Part shown: in pieces, positions 1-7,017 of the stretch | Position numbering within the stretch: the stretch's first letter is position 1 | How the letters are laid out: every line of letters starts with the position of its first letter | Origin: Clostridia bacterium | GTDB lineage: Bacteria > Bacillota > Clostridia > Oscillospirales > Acutalibacteraceae | Assembly: GCA_017550625.1 (NCBI GenBank) | Contig: JAFZOL010000080.1 | Coordinates: 1-64,000, forward strand | Reading direction: 5' to 3' | Length of the DNA: 64,000 nucleotides | Program-made: the position numbers and the translations under genes | The notes under the pieces: model-generated | What the model saw: only the letters and a program-made list of their open reading frames with translations | Told to the model about the DNA's origin: nothing | The model's database searches: none

Positions 1-58
1 CTTTTAATCTCAGAATCTCTTCTTCATAATCGTTAATGTGTTGGTACCTTTTTGCCAT
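1..58 (-). CDS. IS3-family transposase OrfA, N-terminal 19 residues (partial)
   Basis: Nineteen codons are visible before the window edge, starting at ATG 58-56, which is preceded by a GGAGG ribosome binding site seven bases away. The peptide starts MAKRYQHINDYEEEILRLK, which matches the usual opening of the helix-turn-helix OrfA proteins of clostridial IS3 elements (basic start, then a ..YE.EI..L.. helix). OrfA binds the element ends and is normally joined to the OrfB integrase by a programmed frameshift; that part is outside the window. Identification rests on a short peptide plus the flanking hairpin and terminal sequence. Confidence 0.65.
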   Translation of the reverse strand, partial: MAKRYQHINDYEEEILRLK

Positions 59-65
59 AAAAATT

Positions 66-102
66 CCTCCTATGATACTCTCTTTCATTGTATCATAGGA
101 GG
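66..102 (-). promoter_or_regulatory. Hairpin sequestering the transposase Shine-Dalgarno
   Basis: Bases 66-78 and 90-102 form a perfect 13-bp inverted repeat around an 11-base loop. On the minus-strand transcript the 3' arm ends in the GGAGG that serves the transposase start at 58, paired to CCTCC in the 5' arm. Transcripts entering the element from outside would carry both arms and hide the ribosome binding site. Confidence 0.75.
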
Positions 103-175
103 GTTCTTTTTTCTATTGTCCGTTTTTACTGGACTTGTTCAGATAAGACCCCGCGGGAGTTTTTTATCAGTAAGT

Positions 176-1129
176 TTACCAGTTGAGCGTCCACTGCTCC
201 TGCTGTTCGGCGCTGCCCTTGAACGAGCCGGTGAAACCGAGCGCCTTGCCCTGCGCGAAGAGCTTGACGGGCATGTGGTAATCGGCATAGGACACGTAGC
301 CGTTCTCGTTGATGACCGCGTGGATCGTGGAGCCGGTGTAGGTCACGTTGAACGCCTCGAGCGTGAGCATCGAAAGGTCGATGTCGCCGGCGTCGAGGTA
401 ACCGGTTGTGCCCGCGTTATACACGGGGTGGCGGTCAAGCGTCGCGTCCTCGCTCACGAGCGTGACGTCGATGATGATATTCTTGCCATCCTGCCGTGCG
501 GTCGCCGTAGCGGCGCCTTCGGGCGGAAGCACGAAATTCTGGCGCTTCGGCAGCAGCAGCGGCACTTCTTCGCCCTCACCGATCACACCTCTGCCGTTCG
601 AGAACGTCACGGTGTCGTCGGTGGGTTTGAGAACGCTGTTGATGATGTTCTGCGCGAGCGACTTCAAAGCGGCGAAATTCGGTTTGATCTCTTCGATCTC
701 GATCGTGAAGCTCTCGGAATGCTTCACCACGATGTCGTTCGTATAGGCCTTCGTTTTGTTCACGGCGTTGCCGAGATACTGCACGACTTCGGCCTTGCTC
801 CAGGTTTCGGGCGTTTTTACGGCGGGCGTTTCGGTGGTCTGCTCCGAAGAGCCGCCGGACGGAACTTCGCTCGGCGCGGTAGGCTGAGTAACGTCGGGCA
901 GCGTCGTTTCGTTGTTTATGACGGGCACATAAGACGATGACGGAGCCGTGTCCGAAGGCACGTAATAATAGCTGGATGACTGCGCAGGATTCGAGGCGGT
1001 TCCGGGAACGTAGGGATAAGAGGCCCCGTTCACCTCTATGTAGTTCGTCTGATATTTGACGCACGCGCCGAGGCTGAACACCAGCATGGCGCATATAAGC
1101 ACACAAAGCGCTTTTTTCATCGTATTCAT
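176..1129 (-). CDS. Predicted lipoprotein of unknown function
   Basis: A 317-residue protein with a type II signal peptide: basic start, hydrophobic core, and a lipobox LGAC with the lipidated cysteine at about residue 23. Residues ~45-110 are a Ser/Thr/Pro-rich, low-complexity stalk, followed by a globular domain of ~200 residues with alternating charged and hydrophobic segments that I do not recognise. It is probably anchored on the outer face of the membrane with the stalk spanning the wall. ATG 1129 is chosen because GGGGGA lies six bases upstream; the promoter at 1163-1190 is separate from the genes around it, so it appears monocistronic. Function is unknown. Confidence 0.85.
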   Translation of the reverse strand: MNTMKKALCVLICAMLVFSLGACVKYQTNYIEVNGASYPYVPGTASNPAQSSSYYYVPSDTAPSSSYVPVINNETTLPDVTQPTAPSEVPSGGSSEQTTETPAVKTPETWSKAEVVQYLGNAVNKTKAYTNDIVVKHSESFTIEIEEIKPNFAALKSLAQNIINSVLKPTDDTVTFSNGRGVIGEGEEVPLLLPKRQNFVLPPEGAATATARQDGKNIIIDVTLVSEDATLDRHPVYNAGTTGYLDAGDIDLSMLTLEAFNVTYTGSTIHAVINENGYVSYADYHMPVKLFAQGKALGFTGSFKGSAEQQEQWTLNW

Positions 1130-1162
1130 ATATTTTCCCCCATAATATCGTTATACTCTTCT

Positions 1163-1190
1163 ATTATACACAAGAAAAAGCATTTTTCAA
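1163..1190 (-). promoter_or_regulatory. SigA-type promoter of the 176-1129 lipoprotein gene
   Basis: Minus-strand TTGAAA (1190-1185), 16-base spacer, TATAAT (1168-1163), about 35 bases before the start codon. Confidence 0.65.
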
Positions 1191-1223
1191 GGGCAGGATG
1201 AAAAATAATAAATGAAAATAAAA

Positions 1224-1260
1224 GAAATCCGGTTCCGAACTGCGCTTCGGACCGGATTTC
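1224..1260 (-). terminator. Rho-independent terminator after the 35-residue miniprotein
   Basis: Arms 1224-1239 and 1246-1260 pair over 15 bases with one bulge around a six-base loop. The minus-strand transcript continues into TTTTATTTTC. It lies just after the small gene ending at 1277 and upstream of the promoter of the next lipoprotein gene. Confidence 0.75.
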
Positions 1261-1276
1261 CGACGTATTGATTTTT

Positions 1277-1384
1277 TTACTCTTCAGGCTCCGTCGTGGG
1301 CTCCTCTTCCTTCTTGATCGAGGCAAGGAACTCCTTGATCAGATCGATAACCTGCTTGATCGCCTTCCAGATGATCTCAAACAT
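1277..1384 (-). CDS. 35-residue amphipathic miniprotein
   Basis: A short open frame not usually called by gene finders. It starts at ATG 1384-1382, eight bases after AGGGAGA, and ends just before a strong terminator (1224-1260). The peptide begins MFEIIWKAIKQVIDLIKEFL and ends with a Glu/Pro/Thr tail (EEEPTTEPEE). Residues 1-25 would form an amphipathic helix with Ile/Leu/Phe on one face and Lys on the other, suggesting association with the membrane surface or a partner helix; the tail is acidic. Its own ribosome binding site and terminator argue that it is real. I do not recognise the family, and function is unknown. Confidence 0.6.
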   Translation of the reverse strand: MFEIIWKAIKQVIDLIKEFLASIKKEEEPTTEPEE

Positions 1385-1578
1385 AACAGATTCTCCCTTT
1401 TTATAAATTTGCTGACACGTATACATTATCATACGCATGTCGAATTGTAATTACTTTACCACACACATATGAATAAATTGTGAATTTCCGACGCTTTTTT
1501 CATATTTTGTTTGATTTCCGATAACAAAAATTAAGTTCAAAAATTATATAATTTAAACAATAGATACCTCAGAATCCT
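1385..1578. other. AT-rich intergenic region, no gene seen
   Basis: A stretch distinctly richer in A/T than its surroundings, between the miniprotein start and the end of the next small gene. It must contain the miniprotein promoter; a TATGAT at about 1427-1432 on the minus strand is a possible -10, but I find no convincing -35 partner. No RNA motif was recognised. Confidence 0.4.
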
Positions 1579-1899
1579 TTATATACCTGCCCCCACGATA
1601 TACAGAAGTGCAAGAAGCAGGTGTTTGTCGGCGTTTTCGCTCTGCAGCAGAAGGATCAGCGACAAAAGCAAGAGCCTGTCGGTTTCGTCTTCGTGTTCTT
1701 TTTTCGGCGGCTCGGAAAAACCCGGCGGCGGAGGCGGGGTTCCTTTGTCATGCTCTCCCCTGTTGTCGGTCGGCGCCGGACGCGGCGGCCGCGCGCCGTT
1801 CTGCATATCCTGCAGAAAGAAGCGCGACCGATCGCGCATTTCCATCACGCGCTTTTTCGCTTCCGCCTGCATGCGCAGCATATCCTGCCCGTCATTCAC
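1579..1899 (-). CDS. Small protein with proline-rich centre and hydrophobic C-terminus
   Basis: This is the third gene of a three-gene set with overlapping ends. It has 106 residues and starts with GTG at 1899, eight bases after GGAGG, overlapping the end of the upstream gene by eight bases. Residues ~1-35 are a charged helix with Met and Arg; ~35-70 are Pro/Glu/Lys-rich with a run of five prolines; ~73-106 are almost only Leu, Ile, Ala and Val, broken by a QSENADKH segment. It may form a short hairpin membrane anchor or a coat-like assembly segment. I recall similar short proteins beside the partner at 1892-2212 in other Clostridia, but I cannot name a function. Confidence 0.65.
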   Translation of the reverse strand: MNDGQDMLRMQAEAKKRVMEMRDRSRFFLQDMQNGARPPRPAPTDNRGEHDKGTPPPPPGFSEPPKKEHEDETDRLLLLSLILLLQSENADKHLLLALLYIVGAGI

Positions 1900-2212
1900 G
1901 CGTCAGCCCTCCTTCCTGCAAAAGCGACAGCGCGTTCATCATCCGAATAAACGAGATCGCCTCGTCGGCGCGTTTTCTGCGCGGCTCTTTCAGGAATGGC
2001 TTGAGGGCATTGATGAGATCCGTCCGGTGGTCGCTTTTTGAAAAAGCGCGGCTCAGCTGCGTGATCTGCCCGAGCGTATGCTCGTCAAGCCCCGGGATAC
2101 CGGGCACGTTTACGCCTTCCCCTGCTCCCGGCGCGAAGATCGCCTCCGCCGTTTTCCGAAGGCCGTCGATCTCGTCTTGGCTCAGGCTGCCCAGTATCGA
2201 CGAGATATCCAT
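1892..2212 (-). CDS. Conserved hypothetical protein, helical, basic C-terminus
   Basis: A 106-residue, mostly helical, soluble protein. Its N-terminus (MDISSILGSLSQDEIDGLR) is followed by a Gly/Pro-rich turn (~30-45), then a basic segment LKPFLKEPRRKRADEAI at ~80-95. It starts at ATG 2212 with a TGATG overlap with the upstream stop, and its own stop overlaps the start of the next gene by eight bases, so translation of all three genes is probably coupled. Proteins ending in a similar LKPFL..RRK..A. helix are, from memory, common in spore-forming Clostridia, usually next to small hydrophobic proteins. That association is recollection, not shown here. Confidence 0.65.
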   Translation of the reverse strand: MDISSILGSLSQDEIDGLRKTAEAIFAPGAGEGVNVPGIPGLDEHTLGQITQLSRAFSKSDHRTDLINALKPFLKEPRRKRADEAISFIRMMNALSLLQEGGLTRE

Positions 2213-2424
2213 CAGCTTTTCTTACCCAGCTTTCTCAACAATTCATCCGCTTTCGGCGAACGCAGGATCTCTTTGATCTTCTCAGGCGACGACAATATCT
2301 CCCTCAGCTTTGCTTTCTGCGTATCGTTTAGCTTGTTCATCGCGGCGTTCACGTCGCTTTCACCGACCCCGGACTCCCCTTTTTTCAGTTTATCGAACAA
2401 ATCACTCGCGTCGCGCACTTGCAA
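2212..2424 (-). CDS. Small helical protein, first gene of the three-gene set
   Basis: Seventy residues, highly charged and predicted to be nearly all helix, with no signal peptide or membrane segment. The start is a TTG at 2424, chosen because GAAGGAGG lies seven bases upstream and no ATG fits. It shares one base with the start of the next gene (TGATG). The C-terminal half (KAKLREILSSPEKIKEILRSPKAD is split by prolines) resembles small helical-hairpin proteins. It faces away from the phosphoesterase gene at 2479, so the ~55-base gap probably holds both promoters. Function is unknown. Confidence 0.6.
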   Translation of the reverse strand: MQVRDASDLFDKLKKGESGVGESDVNAAMNKLNDTQKAKLREILSSPEKIKEILRSPKADELLRKLGKKS

Positions 2425-2478
2425 TTTGCGCCTCCTTCGTGTATGATAGTATTACCTTATGAAAAAGTGAGACGCCTT

Positions 2479-2949
2479 ATGCAGACCTACCTCGTCCTTT
2501 CGGATTCGCACGGCAGAACAGCCGAGCTTGAGATGATCCTTGAAAAAGAGACCCGTGTCGACGGCTTCATTTTCCTCGGCGACGGCGTGAGAGATATTTC
2601 TTTCCCGTCCCCCTATACCTTCGGCAAACCGGTGTATGCCGTGAAAAGCATGCGGGATTTCGGCGGCTTCAACCAGCCGCTCGAAATGACGCTGACGATC
2701 GACGGCGTCAAGGTGTATCTCTGCCACGGCGACCATCTCGGCACAGACGTGAAGATCGGCTACGGTTCTCTGCTCAACAAAGGCGTGTATACCGGAGCGG
2801 CGATTTGCTTTTTCGGGCATACGCACCGACAGACGCTTTTGGAATACGAGGGGCTCACGCTCTTTAACCCCGGCGCGGTGAAGGACGGGCGCTACGGCCT
2901 GTTCAAAACCGACGGCGGAACGTTCACGCTGGAACACAAAACGATTTGA
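2479..2949 (+). CDS. YfcE/MJ0936-family metallophosphoesterase with altered motif III
   Basis: A 156-residue single-domain calcineurin-like phosphoesterase. Visible motifs: DSHG (Asp9, His11), GDG (Asp35), CHGD (His83) and GHTH (His114, His116). The third family motif, normally GN(C/H)D, reads KSMRD at 56-60, so the metal-bridging Asn is missing. Family members hydrolyse phosphodiesters with Mn2+; this change may reduce or alter catalysis. ATG 2479 is preferred over an upstream in-frame start because the protein then begins directly at the first motif as in the family. The sugar isomerase-like gene follows 14 bases downstream, so the two are likely co-transcribed. Confidence 0.85.
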   Translation: MQTYLVLSDSHGRTAELEMILEKETRVDGFIFLGDGVRDISFPSPYTFGKPVYAVKSMRDFGGFNQPLEMTLTIDGVKVYLCHGDHLGTDVKIGYGSLLNKGVYTGAAICFFGHTHRQTLLEYEGLTLFNPGAVKDGRYGLFKTDGGTFTLEHKTI

Positions 2950-2963
2950 AAGGAGCGGTCAAG

Positions 2964-3815
2964 GTGTCACGTTACAGGCTTTGTCTCGGCACGAGCTCGC
3001 AGTATCGCGCGCCGGTCGAAGAACAGATCACACTGATCAGAAACGCTGGGTTCGATGAGGTCTTCTTTGACTGGAAGAAGGACGCGCCGGTCGAAGACTG
3101 GTGTCGCATCGCGAAGGGAAACGGCATTCCCGTACAGTCGATCCACGGCCCGTTCGGCGGTTGCCGCGCGATGTGGGAGGCCGAAGAGGACGCGGCAAAC
3201 GCCGCTTACAACGACCTCTTATCGTGTCTTCAAGTCTGTGAAAAGACGGGTACGCCCATCATGATTTCTCACGCCTTCATCGGGTTTGAGGTGGAGCCGA
3301 TCGTGAAAGACTGGGGCCTCGGCCGCTACGGCAAACTGATCCGTGAGGCGCAGAAACGGGGCGTGACGATCGCGTTCGAGAACACTGAGGGCGAAGAATA
3401 CCTCGAGGCGATCCTCGGCGCGTTCGGCGGCGAGAAAAACGTAGGCTTCTGCTGGGATACCGGCCACGAGATGTGCTATAACCATTCCGAGGATATGCTC
3501 GCGAAATACGGCCGCTTTCTCGTATGCACGCATATCAACGACAATCTCGGCATACAGAATAAAGACGGCCCTATCACTTGGCACGACGACCTGCACCTTC
3601 TGCCCTTCGACGGCATCGCGGACTGGGAGTATAACGCGAAACGCCTCGCGGCAACGGGTTTTCCGGGTCCGCTGACGTTCGAGCTCAACACGAAATCAAA
3701 GCCCGACCGGCACGAAAACGACCGCTATGACGCCATGCCGCTGCCGGATTATCTGGCGGAAGCCTATAAAAGAGCCGTCCGCGTGGAAAATCTTGTATCG
3801 AAACAGTTGAAATAA
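2964..3815 (+). CDS. Sugar phosphate isomerase/epimerase (xylose isomerase-like TIM barrel)
   Basis: A 283-residue AP endonuclease 2/xylose isomerase-like TIM barrel. Barrel-strand signatures are visible: an early acidic strand (FDEVFFDWK), SIHGPFGG, MISHAF, AFENTEGEE, FCWDTGHEM, THINDN and LTFELN, which give the Glu/Asp/His set that binds a divalent metal in this fold. The substrate cannot be told from sequence; relatives act on inositols, hydroxypyruvate, ketohexoses or sugar phosphates. The start is GTG 2964, seven bases after AAAGGAG; a TTG at 2946 lacks such a site. It follows the phosphoesterase closely and is probably in the same transcript. Confidence 0.85.
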   Translation: MSRYRLCLGTSSQYRAPVEEQITLIRNAGFDEVFFDWKKDAPVEDWCRIAKGNGIPVQSIHGPFGGCRAMWEAEEDAANAAYNDLLSCLQVCEKTGTPIMISHAFIGFEVEPIVKDWGLGRYGKLIREAQKRGVTIAFENTEGEEYLEAILGAFGGEKNVGFCWDTGHEMCYNHSEDMLAKYGRFLVCTHINDNLGIQNKDGPITWHDDLHLLPFDGIADWEYNAKRLAATGFPGPLTFELNTKSKPDRHENDRYDAMPLPDYLAEAYKRAVRVENLVSKQLK

Positions 3816-3866
3816 AACTGAGTCTGTGATATGATATAGAAAAATAACACACAGGAGTGAACGTAT

Positions 3867-4556
3867 ATGGTATTTGCACGCGAACTCGTTTCGCCCGAAC
3901 AAATGACTGCCGTCGCGCAGTGGCTCAACAACACCTTCGGTTCGATCGATCACGCGATCCTTCAGTTTTATCACAACGTCCATGAAGCCTGCGGCAAGCC
4001 GCTCGATATTTTCGTGCAGTATTTCACGAAGCTCGGCGACGGCGGCATCTTTCTGATCGTGCTCGCGCTGATCCTGCTGCTCTTCCGCAAGACCAGAAAG
4101 GTCGGCTTCGGCATGCTCGGCGGCATCATCATCGGCGCGCTGATCACGAACGTGCTCGTCAAGAACCTTGTGGACCGTCCGCGTCCCTACGACACGCTGC
4201 AGGAATACCGCACCTGGTTTGAAGGCATCTGGCACGCCACGATCGAGAGCGAATTCCCGTCGTTCCCCTCGGGCCACACAACAGCCGCCATGGCTTCGAT
4301 GACGCCCGTGTTCCTGTTCTGCAACAAGAAAAAGAGCTGGACGGCTTTCCTGTTCGTGATCGCCCTCGGCGCGACGCGCAACTACATCATGGTGCACTTC
4401 CCGTCCGATATCCTCGGCGGCATCATCGTCGGCCTGATCGCGGGCTGCATTTCGTATCTGATCTTCAACACGATCTGGAAGAAGTTCGAGCCCAAGAACT
4501 CGCTGCTGATCCGCGCGGACGTTACAAACATTTTCAAAAAGAAAAAGAGCGCCTGA
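3867..4556 (+). CDS. PAP2-family membrane phosphatase
   Basis: A 229-residue integral membrane protein with the three PAP2 catalytic motifs: KNLVDRPRPY (motif 1), PSFPSGHTTA (motif 2, catalytic His) and ATRNYIMVHFPSDILGG (motif 3, second His and Asp). About five or six transmembrane segments surround them. Such enzymes dephosphorylate lipid phosphates such as undecaprenyl pyrophosphate or phosphatidic acid on the outer membrane face; which one applies here cannot be told. ATG 3867 has CAGGAG upstream. The gene ends at a bidirectional terminator (4573-4598) shared with the converging nucleoside operon. Confidence 0.9.
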   Translation: MVFARELVSPEQMTAVAQWLNNTFGSIDHAILQFYHNVHEACGKPLDIFVQYFTKLGDGGIFLIVLALILLLFRKTRKVGFGMLGGIIIGALITNVLVKNLVDRPRPYDTLQEYRTWFEGIWHATIESEFPSFPSGHTTAAMASMTPVFLFCNKKKSWTAFLFVIALGATRNYIMVHFPSDILGGIIVGLIAGCISYLIFNTIWKKFEPKNSLLIRADVTNIFKKKKSA

Positions 4557-4572
4557 TTTAAAAGCATAAAGA

Positions 4573-4598
4573 ATCCCCGATCCGAAAGGACCGGGGAT
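4573..4598. terminator. Bidirectional terminator between PAP2 gene and yraN
   Basis: Arms 4573-4583 and 4588-4598 pair with one mismatch around a GAAA loop. T-rich tails follow on both strands (CTCTTTATTG rightward, TTCTTTATGC leftward), which fits its place between convergent genes. Confidence 0.85.
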
Positions 4599-4602
4599 CT
4601 CT

Positions 4603-5013
4603 TTATTGTTTTTGGTTTTTCTTTCGCCATTTGGCGTGATAGTCCTGCCCGAAGGCGTTTTCGATTATGCGGATATCGGCGTGCAGCAGGTCGTGCAGGA
4701 TCACCTCGGAGATGTCGAACCGGATGCGCTCGAACTCCTCTTTGGAGTTTCGCGCGAACGACAGGGCGTTCGATATGAGCCTCTCCTGCTTCTCGAAATC
4801 GACGGCGTCGGCCGGCGGGAACATGCCGCCCGGCGCACGAGTCTTGACCTCCACGAAGCACAGCACACGGTCCGGCGCGATCGCAATGATATCCGTTTCG
4901 CCGACCTTCGTCATGAAGTTCGCGCCCACGATCTCATAGCCCCGCTCGCGCAGATACCGCGCGGTGAGCTGTTCGCCGCGCGCGCCGCGGCGCAGATGCT
5001 CGGGAAGCCCCAT
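4603..5013 (-). CDS. yraN: YraN/UPF0102-family endonuclease-like protein
   Basis: A 136-residue protein of the UPF0102 (YraN) family, with a restriction-endonuclease-like fold. Typical features are RRGARGEQLTARYLRERGYEI near the start (split across helix and strand), GETDIIAI with the metal-binding Asp, and FVEVKTR with the Glu and Lys of the nuclease core. Its cellular role is unsettled; a link to DNA processing is assumed from the fold. It is the last gene of the minus-strand nucleoside salvage run, three bases after udk, so it is probably co-transcribed by position rather than function. Confidence 0.9.
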   Translation of the reverse strand: MGLPEHLRRGARGEQLTARYLRERGYEIVGANFMTKVGETDIIAIAPDRVLCFVEVKTRAPGGMFPPADAVDFEKQERLISNALSFARNSKEEFERIRFDISEVILHDLLHADIRIIENAFGQDYHAKWRKKNQKQ

Positions 5014-5016
5014 GCT

Positions 5017-5631
5017 TTACTCCTTTACGTGGTCGAAGATGCGCTTCTCAAGCAGCTCGAGCGCCACGAGGTTATGCCCGCCCTCGGGGATGATGATATC
5101 CGCGAACTTCTTGCTCGGCTCCACGTAGAGCTCGTGCATCGGCTTTACGGTGGCGAGATACTGGTTGATCACGCTGTCAAGCGTACGCTTGCGCTCCTTT
5201 ACGTCACGCAGGATGCGCCTGAGCACGCGCTCGTCGGCGTCGGTATCCACGAACAGCTTGATATCCATCAGATCGCGCAGTTCTTTGTTTTCGAGGATCA
5301 GGATGCCGTCGACGAAGATCACGTCCGCAGGCTCGATGTGCTGGACCTTGTCCGATCTGTCGTGGATGCTGTAATCGTAGACCGGGCAGTCGATCGCTTC
5401 GCCGTTCTTGAGCTTTTTGAGATCGCGGATCATAAGGTCCGTATCGAACGCCTCGGGGGCGTCGTAATTGACCTTTACACGCTCTTCAAAAGGCTTGTCG
5501 TGCTGCGCCTTGTAGTAATTGTCGTGATTGAGCACCGTGACGTGGCCGGGGAATTTGCTCGCCAGGATCCGCGTGATCGTGGATTTGCCGCTGCCGGACC
5601 CGCCGGCGATGCCGATAACAAGTGTATTCAT
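5017..5631 (-). CDS. udk: Uridine kinase
   Basis: A 204-residue uridine/cytidine kinase that phosphorylates uridine and cytidine to UMP and CMP. The P-loop GGSGSGKST lies at residues ~10-18, followed by the nucleoside-binding HDNYY, the VYDYSIHDR segment and the lid with ERVLRRILRDVKER. Length matches the family (about 205-215). It sits 12 bases downstream of pdp, so the pair covers salvage and breakdown of pyrimidine nucleosides imported by the transporter encoded just upstream in the same run. Confidence 0.95.
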   Translation of the reverse strand: MNTLVIGIAGGSGSGKSTITRILASKFPGHVTVLNHDNYYKAQHDKPFEERVKVNYDAPEAFDTDLMIRDLKKLKNGEAIDCPVYDYSIHDRSDKVQHIEPADVIFVDGILILENKELRDLMDIKLFVDTDADERVLRRILRDVKERKRTLDSVINQYLATVKPMHELYVEPSKKFADIIIPEGGHNLVALELLEKRIFDHVKE

Positions 5632-5643
5632 ATTCCCCTCCCG

Positions 5644-6942
5644 TCAAGAAATCACATCGTAGATCAAAGGCTTTTGTTCCGGCGCGGTATCGGAGAACGT
5701 GACCGCTCTGCCGTAGGCCGCCCTGATCACGTCTTCAACGCCCTCAATCGAGGTGTAAGCCGTGGCGAGCAGATCGCCCTTCTGCACCTTGTCGCCGGTC
5801 TTCGCATTCAGGATGAGACCCGCCGAGAAGTCGATCGCGTCCTCTTTCCTGCGCCGCCCGGCACCGAGCTCCACGCACAACAGGCCGAGCTTTTCGGCAT
5901 CCATATGCGAGATATAGCCGTCGTTTTCGGCGCGCAGTTCGATCTCGTATTTCGCGGGCGGGAAAAGCGAAGTGTCGTCGAGGAACCTTACGTCGCCTCC
6001 CTGCGAGCCGATCCAGTCCTTCATCTTCTCAAACGCGGCGCCGCTTTCAACAGCACGCAGGCAGCGCTCTTTCGCCTCTTCGATCGGCAGCTCGAGCGCG
6101 AGGGACGCGATGTTCGACGCGAGCGCGAGCGACACCTCGAACAGGTCGTTCTTTCTGCCCTTGAGCACGGCCACGGCCTCCTGCACCTCGAGCGCGTTGC
6201 CGATATGCGTGCCGAGAGGCGTATCCATATCGGTGATGAGGGCCGCCATCTTCCGCCCGCAGGCTTTGCCGATCAGCACCATCTTTTCGGCGAGCACGCG
6301 CGCGTCCGCCGGGGTCTTCATAAACGCGCCGGAGCCGGTTTTGACGTCGAGCACGATGGTGTGCGCGCCGGCGGCGAGCTTTTTGCTCATGATGCTGGAC
6401 GTGATGAGCGGGATCGAATCGACGGTCGCGGTCACGTCGCGCAGCGAATACAGGATCTTGTCGGCCGGCACCATGTTGCCCGTCTGCCCGATCACCGCCA
6501 CGTTCGTTTTCTCGACCTGTTTGAGGAACGCGTCCGACGGCAGGTCGGTGCGGTAGCCCGGGATCGACTCCAGCTTGTCCACCGTGCCGCCCGTGTGCCC
6601 GAGCCCTCTGCCGCTCATTTTCGCGAGCTTGAGGCCGAGGCTGCCCACGATCGGCGCGACGATCAGCGAGGTCTTGTCGCCTACGCCGCCGGTGGAATGC
6701 TTGTCAACGGTCAGCTTGCCGAAGCGCGAGAGGTCCACCACGTCGCCGGAGCGCATCATCGCGTCGGTAAGGCAGACCGTCTCTTCGTCGGTCATCCCGC
6801 GGAAATACACGGCCATCAGAAACGCCGTGGCCTGATAATCCGGGATGCTGCCGTCGACCACGCCGTTGACAAAGAAACGGATCTCTTCGTCCGTGAGCGC
6901 GCCGCCGTTGCGTTTTTTCAGAATGATATCATATGCTTTCAT
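5644..6942 (-). CDS. pdp: Pyrimidine-nucleoside phosphorylase
   Basis: A 432-residue nucleoside phosphorylase of the thymidine/pyrimidine class (family length about 433), cleaving uridine, deoxyuridine or thymidine with phosphate to base and (deoxy)ribose-1-phosphate. Visible are the phosphate-binding signature KHSTGGVGDKTSL (~81-93), the SGRGLGHTGGT loop (~114-124), and the C-terminal alpha/beta lobe with a barrel-sandwich motif. It lies downstream of the nup permeases after a hairpin at 6964-6989 that may reduce read-through. The deoxyribose-1-phosphate product would feed the DeoB and DeoC activities encoded upstream. Confidence 0.95.
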   Translation of the reverse strand: MKAYDIILKKRNGGALTDEEIRFFVNGVVDGSIPDYQATAFLMAVYFRGMTDEETVCLTDAMMRSGDVVDLSRFGKLTVDKHSTGGVGDKTSLIVAPIVGSLGLKLAKMSGRGLGHTGGTVDKLESIPGYRTDLPSDAFLKQVEKTNVAVIGQTGNMVPADKILYSLRDVTATVDSIPLITSSIMSKKLAAGAHTIVLDVKTGSGAFMKTPADARVLAEKMVLIGKACGRKMAALITDMDTPLGTHIGNALEVQEAVAVLKGRKNDLFEVSLALASNIASLALELPIEEAKERCLRAVESGAAFEKMKDWIGSQGGDVRFLDDTSLFPPAKYEIELRAENDGYISHMDAEKLGLLCVELGAGRRRKEDAIDFSAGLILNAKTGDKVQKGDLLATAYTSIEGVEDVIRAAYGRAVTFSDTAPEQKPLIYDVIS

Positions 6943-6963
6943 AGTATGCTCCCTGTGAGAAAA

Positions 6964-6989
6964 GTCGGCGCCGCGAAAACGGCGCCGAC
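6964..6989 (-). terminator. Intercistronic terminator-like hairpin before pdp
   Basis: A perfect 10-bp stem (6964-6973 with 6980-6989) and six-base loop, followed on the minus strand by TTTTCTC. It lies between the last transporter permease gene and pdp and probably acts as a partial terminator or mRNA 3' end stabiliser. Confidence 0.7.
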
Positions 6990-7017
6990 GCTCGCCGTGT
7001 GAAACGGCAGATGGTGG

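Larger units (their letters stand above)
1..141 (-). mobile_element. IS3-family insertion sequence, left end (partial)
   Basis: The first ~141 bases look like the 5' end of an IS3-family element read on the minus strand: the first codons of an OrfA-type transposase (58 down to 1), its ribosome binding site inside a 13-bp hairpin (66-102), and a possible terminal repeat beginning TGAACAAGTCCAGT at 141. The other end lies outside the window, so neither the second inverted repeat nor a target duplication can be checked. The exact boundary at 141 is inferred from the TG...CA-type ends usual in this family. Confidence 0.7.

Noticed and set aside
2447-2456. GGTAATACTA on the minus strand, resembling a SigF-type -10 element before the three small genes
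   Set aside because: No matching -35 element lies at the proper distance; the nearest GCATA is about 21 bases away, so I do not claim a forespore promoter.
4606-7002. A 798-codon open frame on the plus strand opposite yraN, udk and pdp
   Set aside because: It is an antisense shadow created by strong third-position G/C bias of the real minus-strand genes; the translation is Arg/His/Val-rich, without motifs, and it lacks a ribosome binding site. The same applies to the 881-codon frame at 59847-62492 and the 781-codon frame at 48700-51045 on the minus strand.
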